Assembly: GCA_963734055.1 (NCBI GenBank)
Contig: CAVTFQ010000003.1
Coordinates: 434,001-498,000 of the forward strand
DNA: 64,000 nt
DNA from: CAIWHR01 sp963734055
GTDB taxonomy: Bacteria; Pseudomonadota; Gammaproteobacteria; Burkholderiales; Casimicrobiaceae
Direction: 5' to 3'
A program made the translations under genes and the position numbers. Position 1 is the first letter of the stretch. Each line of letters begins with the position of its first letter. Of the stretch, positions 8,842-16,617 are shown one piece after another. Below the pieces are notes generated by a model, which had not been told where the DNA came from, did not search any database, and was given only the letters and a program-made list of their open reading frames with translations.

Positions 8842-10635
8842 ATGCGCGGTCGAGGGTCGCTCTGGCAGCTGACGAAACACGTCGCAGCCGTCGCCCTCGC
8901 CGCCGCGCTGGCCGCGCCGGCGCCCGCATTCGCCGCGCCCGATCCGAACAAGGTCCTGCACTACTACTTCCCGACCGGGGAGAGCGGCTTCGATCCGGTT
9001 CGCATCTCCGACGTCTATTCGGCGACCGTCATCGAGGGGATCTTCGAGCGACTCCTGACCTACGACTACCTCGCGCGGCCGTCGAAGCTCGTGCCGATGC
9101 TGGCCGAGTCGATGCCCGAGGTCGCCGACAACGGCAAGACCTTCACGTTTCACCTCCGGAAGGGCGTCTACTTCGCGCCGGACCCGATCTTCAAGGGGAA
9201 GAAGCGCGAGCTCGTCGCGCAGGACGTCGTCTACTCGTACCTCCGGTTCATGGACCCGGCGAACCGGGCGCCGTATGCGTTCCTCCTTGAAGGGAAGATC
9301 GTCGGACTCGACGAGCACGCGGCAGCGGCCAAGAAGAGCGGGAAGTTCGACTACGACGCGAAGATCCCCGGAATCGAGGCGGTCGACCGCTACACGGTGC
9401 GCTTCCGGCTCAAGGAGACCGACTACAACTTCCTGTTCGTCGCCGCGCACATCTCGCTCGGGATCGTCGCCCGCGAGGTGATCGAGGGTTACGCCGCCGA
9501 CACCATGGCGCACCCCGTCGGGACGGGCCCGTACATGCTGACGGGCTGGACCCGCCGCTCGAAGATCGTCCTCGAGTCGAATCCCGAGTATCGCGGATTC
9601 ACCTGGGACTTCGCCGTGTCGGAGCCCGCGTGGGACGAGCAGCTGGTGAAGGACATGCGCGGCAAGCAGATGCCGCAGGTGGGGAAGGTCGAGATCACGA
9701 TCATCGAAGAAGCGCAGTCGCTATGGCTCGCGTTTCAGCAGAAGCAGATCGACTACCTCAATTTGCCGTCCACGTTCGCGCCGACCGCGCTCGACGGCGA
9801 CCGGCTCAAGCCTGCCCTGGCCGCCGAGGGGATCCGGCTCTACCGGACGCCGGACCCGGACATGACGTACACGGCGTTCAACATCCGCGATCCCGTGATC
9901 GGCGGCTTCGCGAAGGAGAAGATCGCGCTCCGGCGCGCGATGGCGATGGCGTACAACATCGACGACGAGATCAAGGTCGTGCGCAAGGGCCAGGCCGTCG
10001 CGCTGCAGATGCCGATCCCGGCGGGGGTGATCGGCCACGATCCGTCGTATCGCGGCGTCAACCAGTACGATCCGGTTACGGCCAACAAGCTGCTCGATTA
10101 TTTCGGCTACAAGAAGGGCAAGGACGGCTGGCGGACGCTGCCCGACGGCAAGCCGCTCCTGATCCGCCTCGCGACCGAGCCGAGCAGCACGCAGCGAGAG
10201 CTCGACGAGGTCTGGCAGAGGTCGCTCGCAGCCATCGGCGTGCGGATGGAGCAGGCGGTGGCGCCCTTCGTCGACAACGTGCAGGCGTCGAAGGCCTGCG
10301 AGCTCCAGATGTGGGGGCAGGGCTGGATCGCCGACTACCCGGACGGAGACAACTTCCTGCAGCTGCTCTACGGCCCCAACATCGGCCAGAGCAACCCCGG
10401 GTGCTACGAGTCGAAGGCCTTCGACCGGTTCTACGAGCAGTCGCGCGCGCTCCCCGACTCACCCGCGCGCAACCACCTCTACCTCGAGATGTCGCGACAG
10501 ATGGAGGTGGATGCCGCGTGGAGCCTCCACATCTCGCGGATCAGGAGCGAGCTGATCCGGCCCTGGGTGCTGGGCTACAAGAAGCATCCGATCCTGCAGG
10601 CGGATTGGCAGTACCTCGACGTCGTTCCCCATTGA
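8842..10635 (+). CDS. Peptide-type ABC transporter solute-binding protein (family 5), first copy
   Basis: A periplasmic solute-binding protein of the peptide/nickel (SBP_bac_5) family, 597 residues, with a signal peptide cleaved around AFAA. The family features are the early GFDPVRISD, the PVGTGPYMLTGW turn and the C-terminal IADYPDGDNFLQLLYG. I chose ATG 8842 over the TTG at 8827 because it gives a normal signal peptide. It is the first gene of the operon and is closely similar along its whole length to the next gene, an evident tandem duplication. The substrate is not determined; oligopeptides are the default guess. Confidence 0.9.
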   Translation: MRGRGSLWQLTKHVAAVALAAALAAPAPAFAAPDPNKVLHYYFPTGESGFDPVRISDVYSATVIEGIFERLLTYDYLARPSKLVPMLAESMPEVADNGKTFTFHLRKGVYFAPDPIFKGKKRELVAQDVVYSYLRFMDPANRAPYAFLLEGKIVGLDEHAAAAKKSGKFDYDAKIPGIEAVDRYTVRFRLKETDYNFLFVAAHISLGIVAREVIEGYAADTMAHPVGTGPYMLTGWTRRSKIVLESNPEYRGFTWDFAVSEPAWDEQLVKDMRGKQMPQVGKVEITIIEEAQSLWLAFQQKQIDYLNLPSTFAPTALDGDRLKPALAAEGIRLYRTPDPDMTYTAFNIRDPVIGGFAKEKIALRRAMAMAYNIDDEIKVVRKGQAVALQMPIPAGVIGHDPSYRGVNQYDPVTANKLLDYFGYKKGKDGWRTLPDGKPLLIRLATEPSSTQRELDEVWQRSLAAIGVRMEQAVAPFVDNVQASKACELQMWGQGWIADYPDGDNFLQLLYGPNIGQSNPGCYESKAFDRFYEQSRALPDSPARNHLYLEMSRQMEVDAAWSLHISRIRSELIRPWVLGYKKHPILQADWQYLDVVPH

Positions 10636-10636
10636 C

Positions 10637-12463
10637 ATGATCCTCGAAGCCTTCCTGCGCCACGCCGTCGCGTCGCGCGCGGCGCGCGGTCGCCGCCTCC
10701 TTGCGCTCGCCGCCGCGCTGGCCATCCTTCCGCTGCCGGCCATTGCGGCGGACATGAACAAGGTGATCCGGTCCGTCTTTCCGGCAGGCGAGGAGGGCTT
10801 CGATCCCGCGGCGGCGCACGATCTCTATTCCGGCACCGTCGAGCAGGCGATCTTCGAGACGCTCCTGTCCTACGATTACCTTGCGCGCCCCTCGAAGCTC
10901 GTCCCGCTGACCGCGGAGGCGCTGCCGCAGATCACCGACAACGGCCAGACGTACACGATCCGGATCAGGAAGGGCATCCACTTCACGCCCGATCCCGCGT
11001 TCAAGGGTGTGACGCGAGAGCTCGTCGCCGACGATTACGTCTATTCCCTCAAGCGGCTCATGGATCCGGCGATCCGCTCGCCGTGGGCCTGGCTGCTCGA
11101 AGGCAAGGTCGTGGGCCTGGACGAGGTCGCCGAGAAGGCGAAGCAGGCCGGCGGCAAGTTCGACTACAGCGCCAAGGTCCCGGGCCTCGAGGCGATCGAC
11201 CGCTACACGCTGCGGATCCGGCTGAATCAACCCGACTACAACCTCTCCTACGTGCTCGCGCACGAGCCGACGAGCGCGGTCGCGCGCGAGGTCGTCGCTG
11301 CGTACGGGGACGAAGGCGGCCGGATCATGTCGAACCCGGTAGGCACCGGTCCCTACAAGCTCGCCAAGTGGATCCGCTCGTCGAAGATCTTCCTCGAGGC
11401 GAATCCCGACTACCGCGGCTTCATCTGGGACTTCAAGGCGGGCAGCGACCCCGAGGATGCGCGGATCGTGGCCGAGATGAAGGGCAAGCAGATGCCGCAG
11501 GTCGGCCGCGTCGAGATCAGCATCATGGAGGAGGACCAGTCGCGCCTGCTCGCGTTCCAGAACGGCGAGCTCGACCTCATGAACATGGAGGGTCCGCTCG
11601 CGCCGAAGGTGCTGAACGGCGGCACGCTCGTGCCCGAGATGCAGAAGAAGGGCGTGCGCCTCTCGCGCTTCGTCGATCCGGAGATCAGCTACCACTACTG
11701 GAACCTGATGGACCCGGTCGTCGGCGGCCTCACCAAGGAGAAGATCGCATTGCGGCGCGCGATGGCGATGGCCTACCCGGTCGACGAGGAGATCCGCGTC
11801 GTGCGCAACAACCAGGCGGTCGAGGCACAGTACCCGATCCCGCCCGGCGTCGTCGGCCACGATCCCGCCTACCGGTCGAGCGTGAAATACGACCCCGCGA
11901 CGGCCAACGCGCTCCTCGACAAGTTCGGCTACAAGAAGGGCGCCGACGGCTGGCGCACGCTGCCCGACGGCAAGCCGCTCGTCATCCGCTACGCGTCGCG
12001 GCCCGATTCGCTCGGCCGCCAGATGGACGAGATGTGGAAGAAGGCGTTCGACGGCATCGGCATCCGGATGGAGGTGCAGAAGGACAAGTTCGCCGAGCTC
12101 CTGAAGCTCGAGAAGCAGTGCAAGCTCATGATGCGCACGGCCTCCTGGATCGCCGACTACCCGGACGCCGACAACTTCATGCAGCTTCTCTACGGCAAGA
12201 ACATCTATCAGAGCAACAATGCCTGCGCCAAGATCCCCGAGTACGACAGGCTCTACGAGCAGAGCATCCGGATCCCCGCCGGTCCTGAGCGCGACCGGCT
12301 CTACCACGAAATGACCAGGGTGATCGAGACCTACGCGCCCTGGCGGCTCGACATCAGCCGCTACCGGAACATGCTTGTGCAGCCGCGTGTCCTGGGGTAC
12401 AAGAAGCACCCGATCCTCCACTCCGAGTGGCAGTTCATCGACGTCGCGCCGGAGCGCAAGTGA
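10637..12463 (+). CDS. Peptide-type ABC transporter solute-binding protein (family 5), second copy
   Basis: A 608-residue paralogue of the preceding gene, starting one base after its stop. Signal peptide with cleavage near IAA. Matching landmarks are GFDPAAAHD, NPVGTGPYKLAKW, KMTEEKIA-like KEKIALRRAMAMAY and IADYPDADNFMQLLYG. The ligand-contacting middle differs more than the frame (for example YHYWNLMDP against YTAFNIRDP in the first copy), which suggests different or broadened ligand preference for one shared membrane complex. A 162-bp gap with two hairpins separates it from the permease genes. Confidence 0.9.
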   Translation: MILEAFLRHAVASRAARGRRLLALAAALAILPLPAIAADMNKVIRSVFPAGEEGFDPAAAHDLYSGTVEQAIFETLLSYDYLARPSKLVPLTAEALPQITDNGQTYTIRIRKGIHFTPDPAFKGVTRELVADDYVYSLKRLMDPAIRSPWAWLLEGKVVGLDEVAEKAKQAGGKFDYSAKVPGLEAIDRYTLRIRLNQPDYNLSYVLAHEPTSAVAREVVAAYGDEGGRIMSNPVGTGPYKLAKWIRSSKIFLEANPDYRGFIWDFKAGSDPEDARIVAEMKGKQMPQVGRVEISIMEEDQSRLLAFQNGELDLMNMEGPLAPKVLNGGTLVPEMQKKGVRLSRFVDPEISYHYWNLMDPVVGGLTKEKIALRRAMAMAYPVDEEIRVVRNNQAVEAQYPIPPGVVGHDPAYRSSVKYDPATANALLDKFGYKKGADGWRTLPDGKPLVIRYASRPDSLGRQMDEMWKKAFDGIGIRMEVQKDKFAELLKLEKQCKLMMRTASWIADYPDADNFMQLLYGKNIYQSNNACAKIPEYDRLYEQSIRIPAGPERDRLYHEMTRVIETYAPWRLDISRYRNMLVQPRVLGYKKHPILHSEWQFIDVAPERK

Positions 12464-12529
12464 CGGGCGCCGGGGAAAGGGGCAGGATGGCGGACGCGGC
12501 AGGCGGCACGCCGCGACGAAGCAGCGGGT

Positions 12530-12606
12530 GTCCGGGCCGGTGATCCCGGCCGGATCCGGACGAGACGTTCGACGGACGGGCCGGACCGCGCGCGATCCGC
12601 GCGGTC
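12530..12606 (+). promoter_or_regulatory. Two hairpins between binding-protein and permease genes
   Basis: The first hairpin (12530-12561) pairs GTCCGG and GCCGG with CCGGC and CCGGAC, with a five-base bulge. The second (12584-12606) is a perfect 9-bp stem, GACCGCGCG with CGCGCGGTC and a five-base loop. Neither has a U-tract, so they are more likely mRNA stabilisers or partial attenuators than terminators. Such structures commonly let the binding-protein part of an ABC operon accumulate above the permeases. A strong GGAGGAGG ribosome site (12607-12614) follows directly. Confidence 0.6.
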
Positions 12607-12625
12607 GGAGGAGGCGAATCAGGCG

Positions 12626-13564
12626 ATGACCGCATACATCATCCGGCGGCTGTGGCAGATGATCCCGACGATGCTCGGCGTCATCCTGCTCGTGTTCATC
12701 CTGTTCAACGCGGTGGGCGGCGACCCGGCGTACGTGCTGGCCGGCAAGATCTCGAACAAGGAGCAGATCGAGAACATCCGCCGCCAGCTCGGCGTCGACC
12801 AGCCCTACTATGTCCAGCTCGGGATCTTCATCAAGCAGGTCGTGACCGCCGACTTCGGCGCGTCGTGGAGCACGAACGAGCAGGTGTCGAATATCCTCGC
12901 GACGCGCCTCGGGCCGTCGCTGACGGTGGTCGTTCCGCTCACGATCCTCGACGCCTTGTTCTCGATCGCGCTGGCGCTCGCCGTCGCCTACGTCCGCGGT
13001 TCGCTCACCGACCGGATGGTGATGATCGTCTGCACGATCGGGCTGTCGGTCTCGATCCTCGTCTACATCATCGTCTTCCAGTACTTCTTCGCCTACCAGC
13101 TCGGCTGGTTCCCGGTGCAGGGCTGGGGCAACACGTTCTGGGAGAACCTGTTCAAGTACGCGTCGCTGCCGATCCTGATCGGCCTCGCGGTGAGCATCGC
13201 CCCGAGCCTGCGCCTCTACCGGACGTTCGTGCTCGACGAAATCAACCAGGATTACGTCCGCACGGCGCGCGCGAAGGGCCTCTCCGAGAATCGGATCATG
13301 TGGCTGCACGTGCTGCGCAATGCGTCGATCCCCATCATCACCAACCTCATGGCCAACCTGCCGGGGCTGCTGCTCGGCGCGTTCCTGCTCGAGCGCTTCT
13401 TCTCGATTCCGGGGATCGGCCGCGAGGTGATCCTCGCCGTCGAGCGCTCGGACTTCCCCGTCATCAAGGCGCTGACGGTCTACGTCGCCTTCGCGACGAT
13501 GGCGTCCAACCTGCTCGCGGACCTGCTCTACAAGGCGGTCGACCCGCGGGTCCAGCTCAAGTGA
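12626..13564 (+). CDS. ABC transporter permease, DppB/OppB type
   Basis: First permease of the peptide-type importer, 312 residues with about six TM segments starting at residues 10-30. The N-terminus MTAYIIRRLWQMIPTM and the cytoplasmic EAA loop (RTARAKGLSENRIMWLHVLRN, read in two parts) are typical of DppB/OppB. The C-terminus DLLYKAVDPRVQLK is also characteristic. A strong GGAGGAGG site precedes the ATG. The next permease gene starts 11 bp downstream. Confidence 0.93.
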   Translation: MTAYIIRRLWQMIPTMLGVILLVFILFNAVGGDPAYVLAGKISNKEQIENIRRQLGVDQPYYVQLGIFIKQVVTADFGASWSTNEQVSNILATRLGPSLTVVVPLTILDALFSIALALAVAYVRGSLTDRMVMIVCTIGLSVSILVYIIVFQYFFAYQLGWFPVQGWGNTFWENLFKYASLPILIGLAVSIAPSLRLYRTFVLDEINQDYVRTARAKGLSENRIMWLHVLRNASIPIITNLMANLPGLLLGAFLLERFFSIPGIGREVILAVERSDFPVIKALTVYVAFATMASNLLADLLYKAVDPRVQLK

Positions 13565-13575
13565 CGGGGACGACG

Positions 13576-14754
13576 ATGGCCACCGCATTGAAGTCGATCA
13601 CCCCCATCGCGCGCGAAGTCCCGCACACGGTCTCGCCGGGGCTCTGGGCGCTCGCGTGGAAGCGCCTGCAGTCCGACCACGTGGGCATGGTCTCGCTCGC
13701 GATCGTCGTCGCGTTCCTGGTGCTCATGGTGCTGTCGGGCACCGGTCTCGTCGCCCGCGACTGGAACCGCGAGGTCGGCGTCAACTACGCGCCGCCTTCG
13801 TTCATCGGCGCGGACGTCGAGGCCGGCACGCCGGCGGCGCCGGAGTCCCAGCCGTCGGCCCCGGTCCCGGCCTCCGAGTACAAGTCGAGCGTCGTCGACC
13901 CGCTCGCCGACGTCCTGGCCGAAATCCGTGGCGAGAAGGCGGCAGCGGCGGCGCCCGCGGCCGCCGACGAAGGCAAGACCGTGGATCCGCTCGCCGACGT
14001 GATGGCCGACATCCGGGCGGACGCCAAGGGCGCCAAGCCCGAGGTCGTCGAGGCGCGCGCGCCGACGCTGCTCTTCGGCGGCGACAAGTGGGGTCGCGAC
14101 GTCGTCAAGAAGACGATCAAGGGCTCGGAGACCTCGATCTTCGTCGGGCTCGCTTCGGCCGCGGTCGCCGTGTTCATCGGCACGGTCTTCGGAGCGCTTG
14201 CCGGCTACTACGGCAAGTGGGTCGACGACTTCTTCAACTGGTTCTACAGCATCTTCAACTCGATTCCCTACCTGCTGCTCATCCTCGCTTTCGCGGCAGT
14301 GCTCCAGCAGAAGGGGATGATAACGATCATCCTGATTCTCGGCCTCGCCGGGTGGACCGGCGTGTTCCGCCTGATCCGCGGCGAATACCTGAAGCACAAG
14401 GCACGCGAGTACGTGCAGGCGGCCGACGCGATCGGCGCATCGAACGCGCGGCGGATGTTCGTCCACATCTTCCCCAACGTGAGCCACGTGGTGCTGGTCC
14501 AGCTGTCGATCCTGACCGTCGGCTTCATCAAGGCCGAGGTGATCCTGTCGTTCCTGGGCTTCGGCGTGCCGGTCGACGTCGTCTCGTGGGGCTCGATGCT
14601 GAACGAGGCGCAGAACGAGCTGATCCTGGGCAAGTGGTGGCAGCTCGTCGCGGCGACCGCCGCCATGGCGACGCTCGTCACCGCGTTCTCGCTCTTCACC
14701 GACGCGCTCCGCGACGCGCTCGATCCCAAGCTCAAGGGAAGGATGGGCGCGTAA
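13576..14754 (+). CDS. ABC transporter permease, DppC/OppC type, with repeat-containing insert
   Basis: Second permease, 392 residues, longer than the usual roughly 300. TM1 lies at about 38-57. It is followed by an insert (about 80-165) rich in Ala, Pro and acidic residues which carries two near-identical copies of VDPLADV(L/M)A(E/D)IR (107-118 and 136-147). The conserved permease core resumes with LFGGDKWGRDV and the EAA loop around REYVQAADAIGASNARRMF. The insert is probably periplasmic, because it follows TM1 of a protein whose N-terminus is cytoplasmic. Its function is unknown; see findings. Confidence 0.92.
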   Translation: MATALKSITPIAREVPHTVSPGLWALAWKRLQSDHVGMVSLAIVVAFLVLMVLSGTGLVARDWNREVGVNYAPPSFIGADVEAGTPAAPESQPSAPVPASEYKSSVVDPLADVLAEIRGEKAAAAAPAAADEGKTVDPLADVMADIRADAKGAKPEVVEARAPTLLFGGDKWGRDVVKKTIKGSETSIFVGLASAAVAVFIGTVFGALAGYYGKWVDDFFNWFYSIFNSIPYLLLILAFAAVLQQKGMITIILILGLAGWTGVFRLIRGEYLKHKAREYVQAADAIGASNARRMFVHIFPNVSHVVLVQLSILTVGFIKAEVILSFLGFGVPVDVVSWGSMLNEAQNELILGKWWQLVAATAAMATLVTAFSLFTDALRDALDPKLKGRMGA

Positions 14755-14756
14755 TC

Positions 14757-16490
14757 ATGGCCGATCAGCACAGCAGCGGCGATACGCTGGTCCGCGTCCG
14801 CGACCTCAAAGTCTCGTTCCAGATCGACAAGGGGACGATCTTCGAGGCCGTCAAGGGGGTCTCGTTCGACATCCCGCGCAACACGACTGTGGCGCTCGTC
14901 GGCGAGTCCGGCAGCGGCAAGTCCGTGACCTCGCTCGCGATCCTCGGGCTGCTGCCGCCGGAGAACTCGATCGTCGACCCGGCGAGCCAGATCCTGTTCG
15001 AAGGGCACGATCTCGCGAAGCTCGATCCGACCAAGCTGCGCGAGCTCCGCGGCGCCGACATCTCGATGATCTTCCAGGAGCCGATGACGTCGCTGAACCC
15101 CGTGTTCACGGTCGGCTTTCAGCTGACGGAGGTGCTGCGGCTGCACATGGGGATGAAGTCCGCGCAGGCCAGAAAGCGGGCGATCGCGCTGCTCGAGGAG
15201 GTCGGCATCCCGGACCCCGAATACAAGATCAACGCGTATCCGTCGCAGATGTCGGGCGGGCAGCAGCAGCGGGTGATGATCGCGATGGCGATCGCCTGCG
15301 AGCCCAAGCTCCTGATCGCCGACGAGCCGACCACGGCGCTCGACGTGACGATCCAGAAGCAGATTCTCGACCTGATCGGTGCGCTGCAGAAGAAGCACCA
15401 GATGTCGGTGCTCTTCATCACGCACGACCTGGCCGTCGTGGGCGAGATTGCCGACTACCTCGTCGTGATGCGCAACGGCGAGATCAGGGAGCAGGGGCCG
15501 GCCAAGAGCGTGTTCGAGTCCCCGCAGGACCCGTACACGCAGGCGCTCCTCAAGTGCCGTCCGCAGCTCGAGCGGCGTCCGCGCCGGCTGCCCGTCATCG
15601 AGGACTACATGGAGGGCGGCACGCACGGCTCGCGCGACATGACCGAGCGCGTCCGCGGGGCGAAGCCGTCCGACCCGATCGTGCTCGACGTGCGCAACCT
15701 GGGCAAGAACTTCTACTCGCGCGAGGGGCTCTTCGGGAAGCGGACCTTCGAGGCGGTCAAGGACGTGTCGTTCCAGCTGCCGAAGGGCAAGACGCTCGGG
15801 CTCGTCGGCGAATCGGGATCGGGGAAGACGACGGTCGGCCTCACGCTGATGCGGCTCCACGAGGCGACCAGCGGGGAGGCGATCTTCGAGGGCAGGGACA
15901 TCCTGTCGATGTCGGCGAAGGAATTCATGCCCTGGCGGCGGCGGATCCAGATCATCTTCCAGAATCCGTATGCCTCGCTCAACCCGCGCTTCACGGTCGG
16001 TCACATCCTGACCGAGCCGATGGAGATCCACGGCATCGGCGCGAACGCGCAGGAGCGCACCGACCTCGCATTCGAGCTCCTGCAGAAGGTCGGCCTGCCC
16101 GAGGTCTCGTACTACAAGTATCCGCACGAGTTCTCGGGCGGGCAGCGGCAGCGGATCGCCGTCGCGCGCTGCCTCACGATGAAGCCCGACATCCTGATCT
16201 GCGACGAATCCGTGTCGGCGCTCGACGTCTCGGTGCAGGCGCAGGTGCTGAACCTGCTCTCCGATCTTCAGGACGAGTTTGGGCTCTCCTACATCTTCAT
16301 CTCGCACGACCTTGCGGTCGTCAAGTACATCTCCGACGAGATCCTGGTGATGAGCGAGGGCAAGGTGGTCGAGATCGCGAACTCGGACGAACTCTACCGC
16401 CATCCGCGCGAGGCCTACACGCAGCGGCTGATCGCATCCATCCCGAAGGGGTGGCACGGCGGCCACGCGCGGGCCGGTCACGCCGACTGA
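14757..16490 (+). CDS. Fused double ATP-binding protein of the peptide-type ABC transporter (DppD-DppF fusion)
   Basis: One 577-residue chain carries two complete ABC ATPase domains. Domain 1: Walker A GESGSGKS (49-56), signature MSGGQQQR (165-172), Walker B LLIADEP. Domain 2: Walker A GESGSGKT (351-358), signature FSGGQRQR (459-466), Walker B with ILICDES. Separate DppD and DppF chains are fused here, as in YejF or GsiA. Note that in domain 2 the Walker B glutamate is followed by Ser rather than Pro. The gene starts two bases after the permease stop and ends the operon. Confidence 0.95.
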   Translation: MADQHSSGDTLVRVRDLKVSFQIDKGTIFEAVKGVSFDIPRNTTVALVGESGSGKSVTSLAILGLLPPENSIVDPASQILFEGHDLAKLDPTKLRELRGADISMIFQEPMTSLNPVFTVGFQLTEVLRLHMGMKSAQARKRAIALLEEVGIPDPEYKINAYPSQMSGGQQQRVMIAMAIACEPKLLIADEPTTALDVTIQKQILDLIGALQKKHQMSVLFITHDLAVVGEIADYLVVMRNGEIREQGPAKSVFESPQDPYTQALLKCRPQLERRPRRLPVIEDYMEGGTHGSRDMTERVRGAKPSDPIVLDVRNLGKNFYSREGLFGKRTFEAVKDVSFQLPKGKTLGLVGESGSGKTTVGLTLMRLHEATSGEAIFEGRDILSMSAKEFMPWRRRIQIIFQNPYASLNPRFTVGHILTEPMEIHGIGANAQERTDLAFELLQKVGLPEVSYYKYPHEFSGGQRQRIAVARCLTMKPDILICDESVSALDVSVQAQVLNLLSDLQDEFGLSYIFISHDLAVVKYISDEILVMSEGKVVEIANSDELYRHPREAYTQRLIASIPKGWHGGHARAGHAD

Positions 16491-16617
16491 CGGCACGCAG
16501 CGCGAGCGCGGAGGCCGCCGACGGGCGTCAGCGACGCGCCAACCGGTCGCGCGCGATCCCGAACGTCGCGACGTGCATCATCCGAGCTTGCCCTACGTCG
16601 AAGTGTAGAATTCGACG

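Noticed and set aside
10541..13588. 1015-residue open frame on the minus strand over the ABC transporter genes
   Set aside because: Low-complexity Arg/Asp/His-rich product mirroring three clearly real genes on the other strand.
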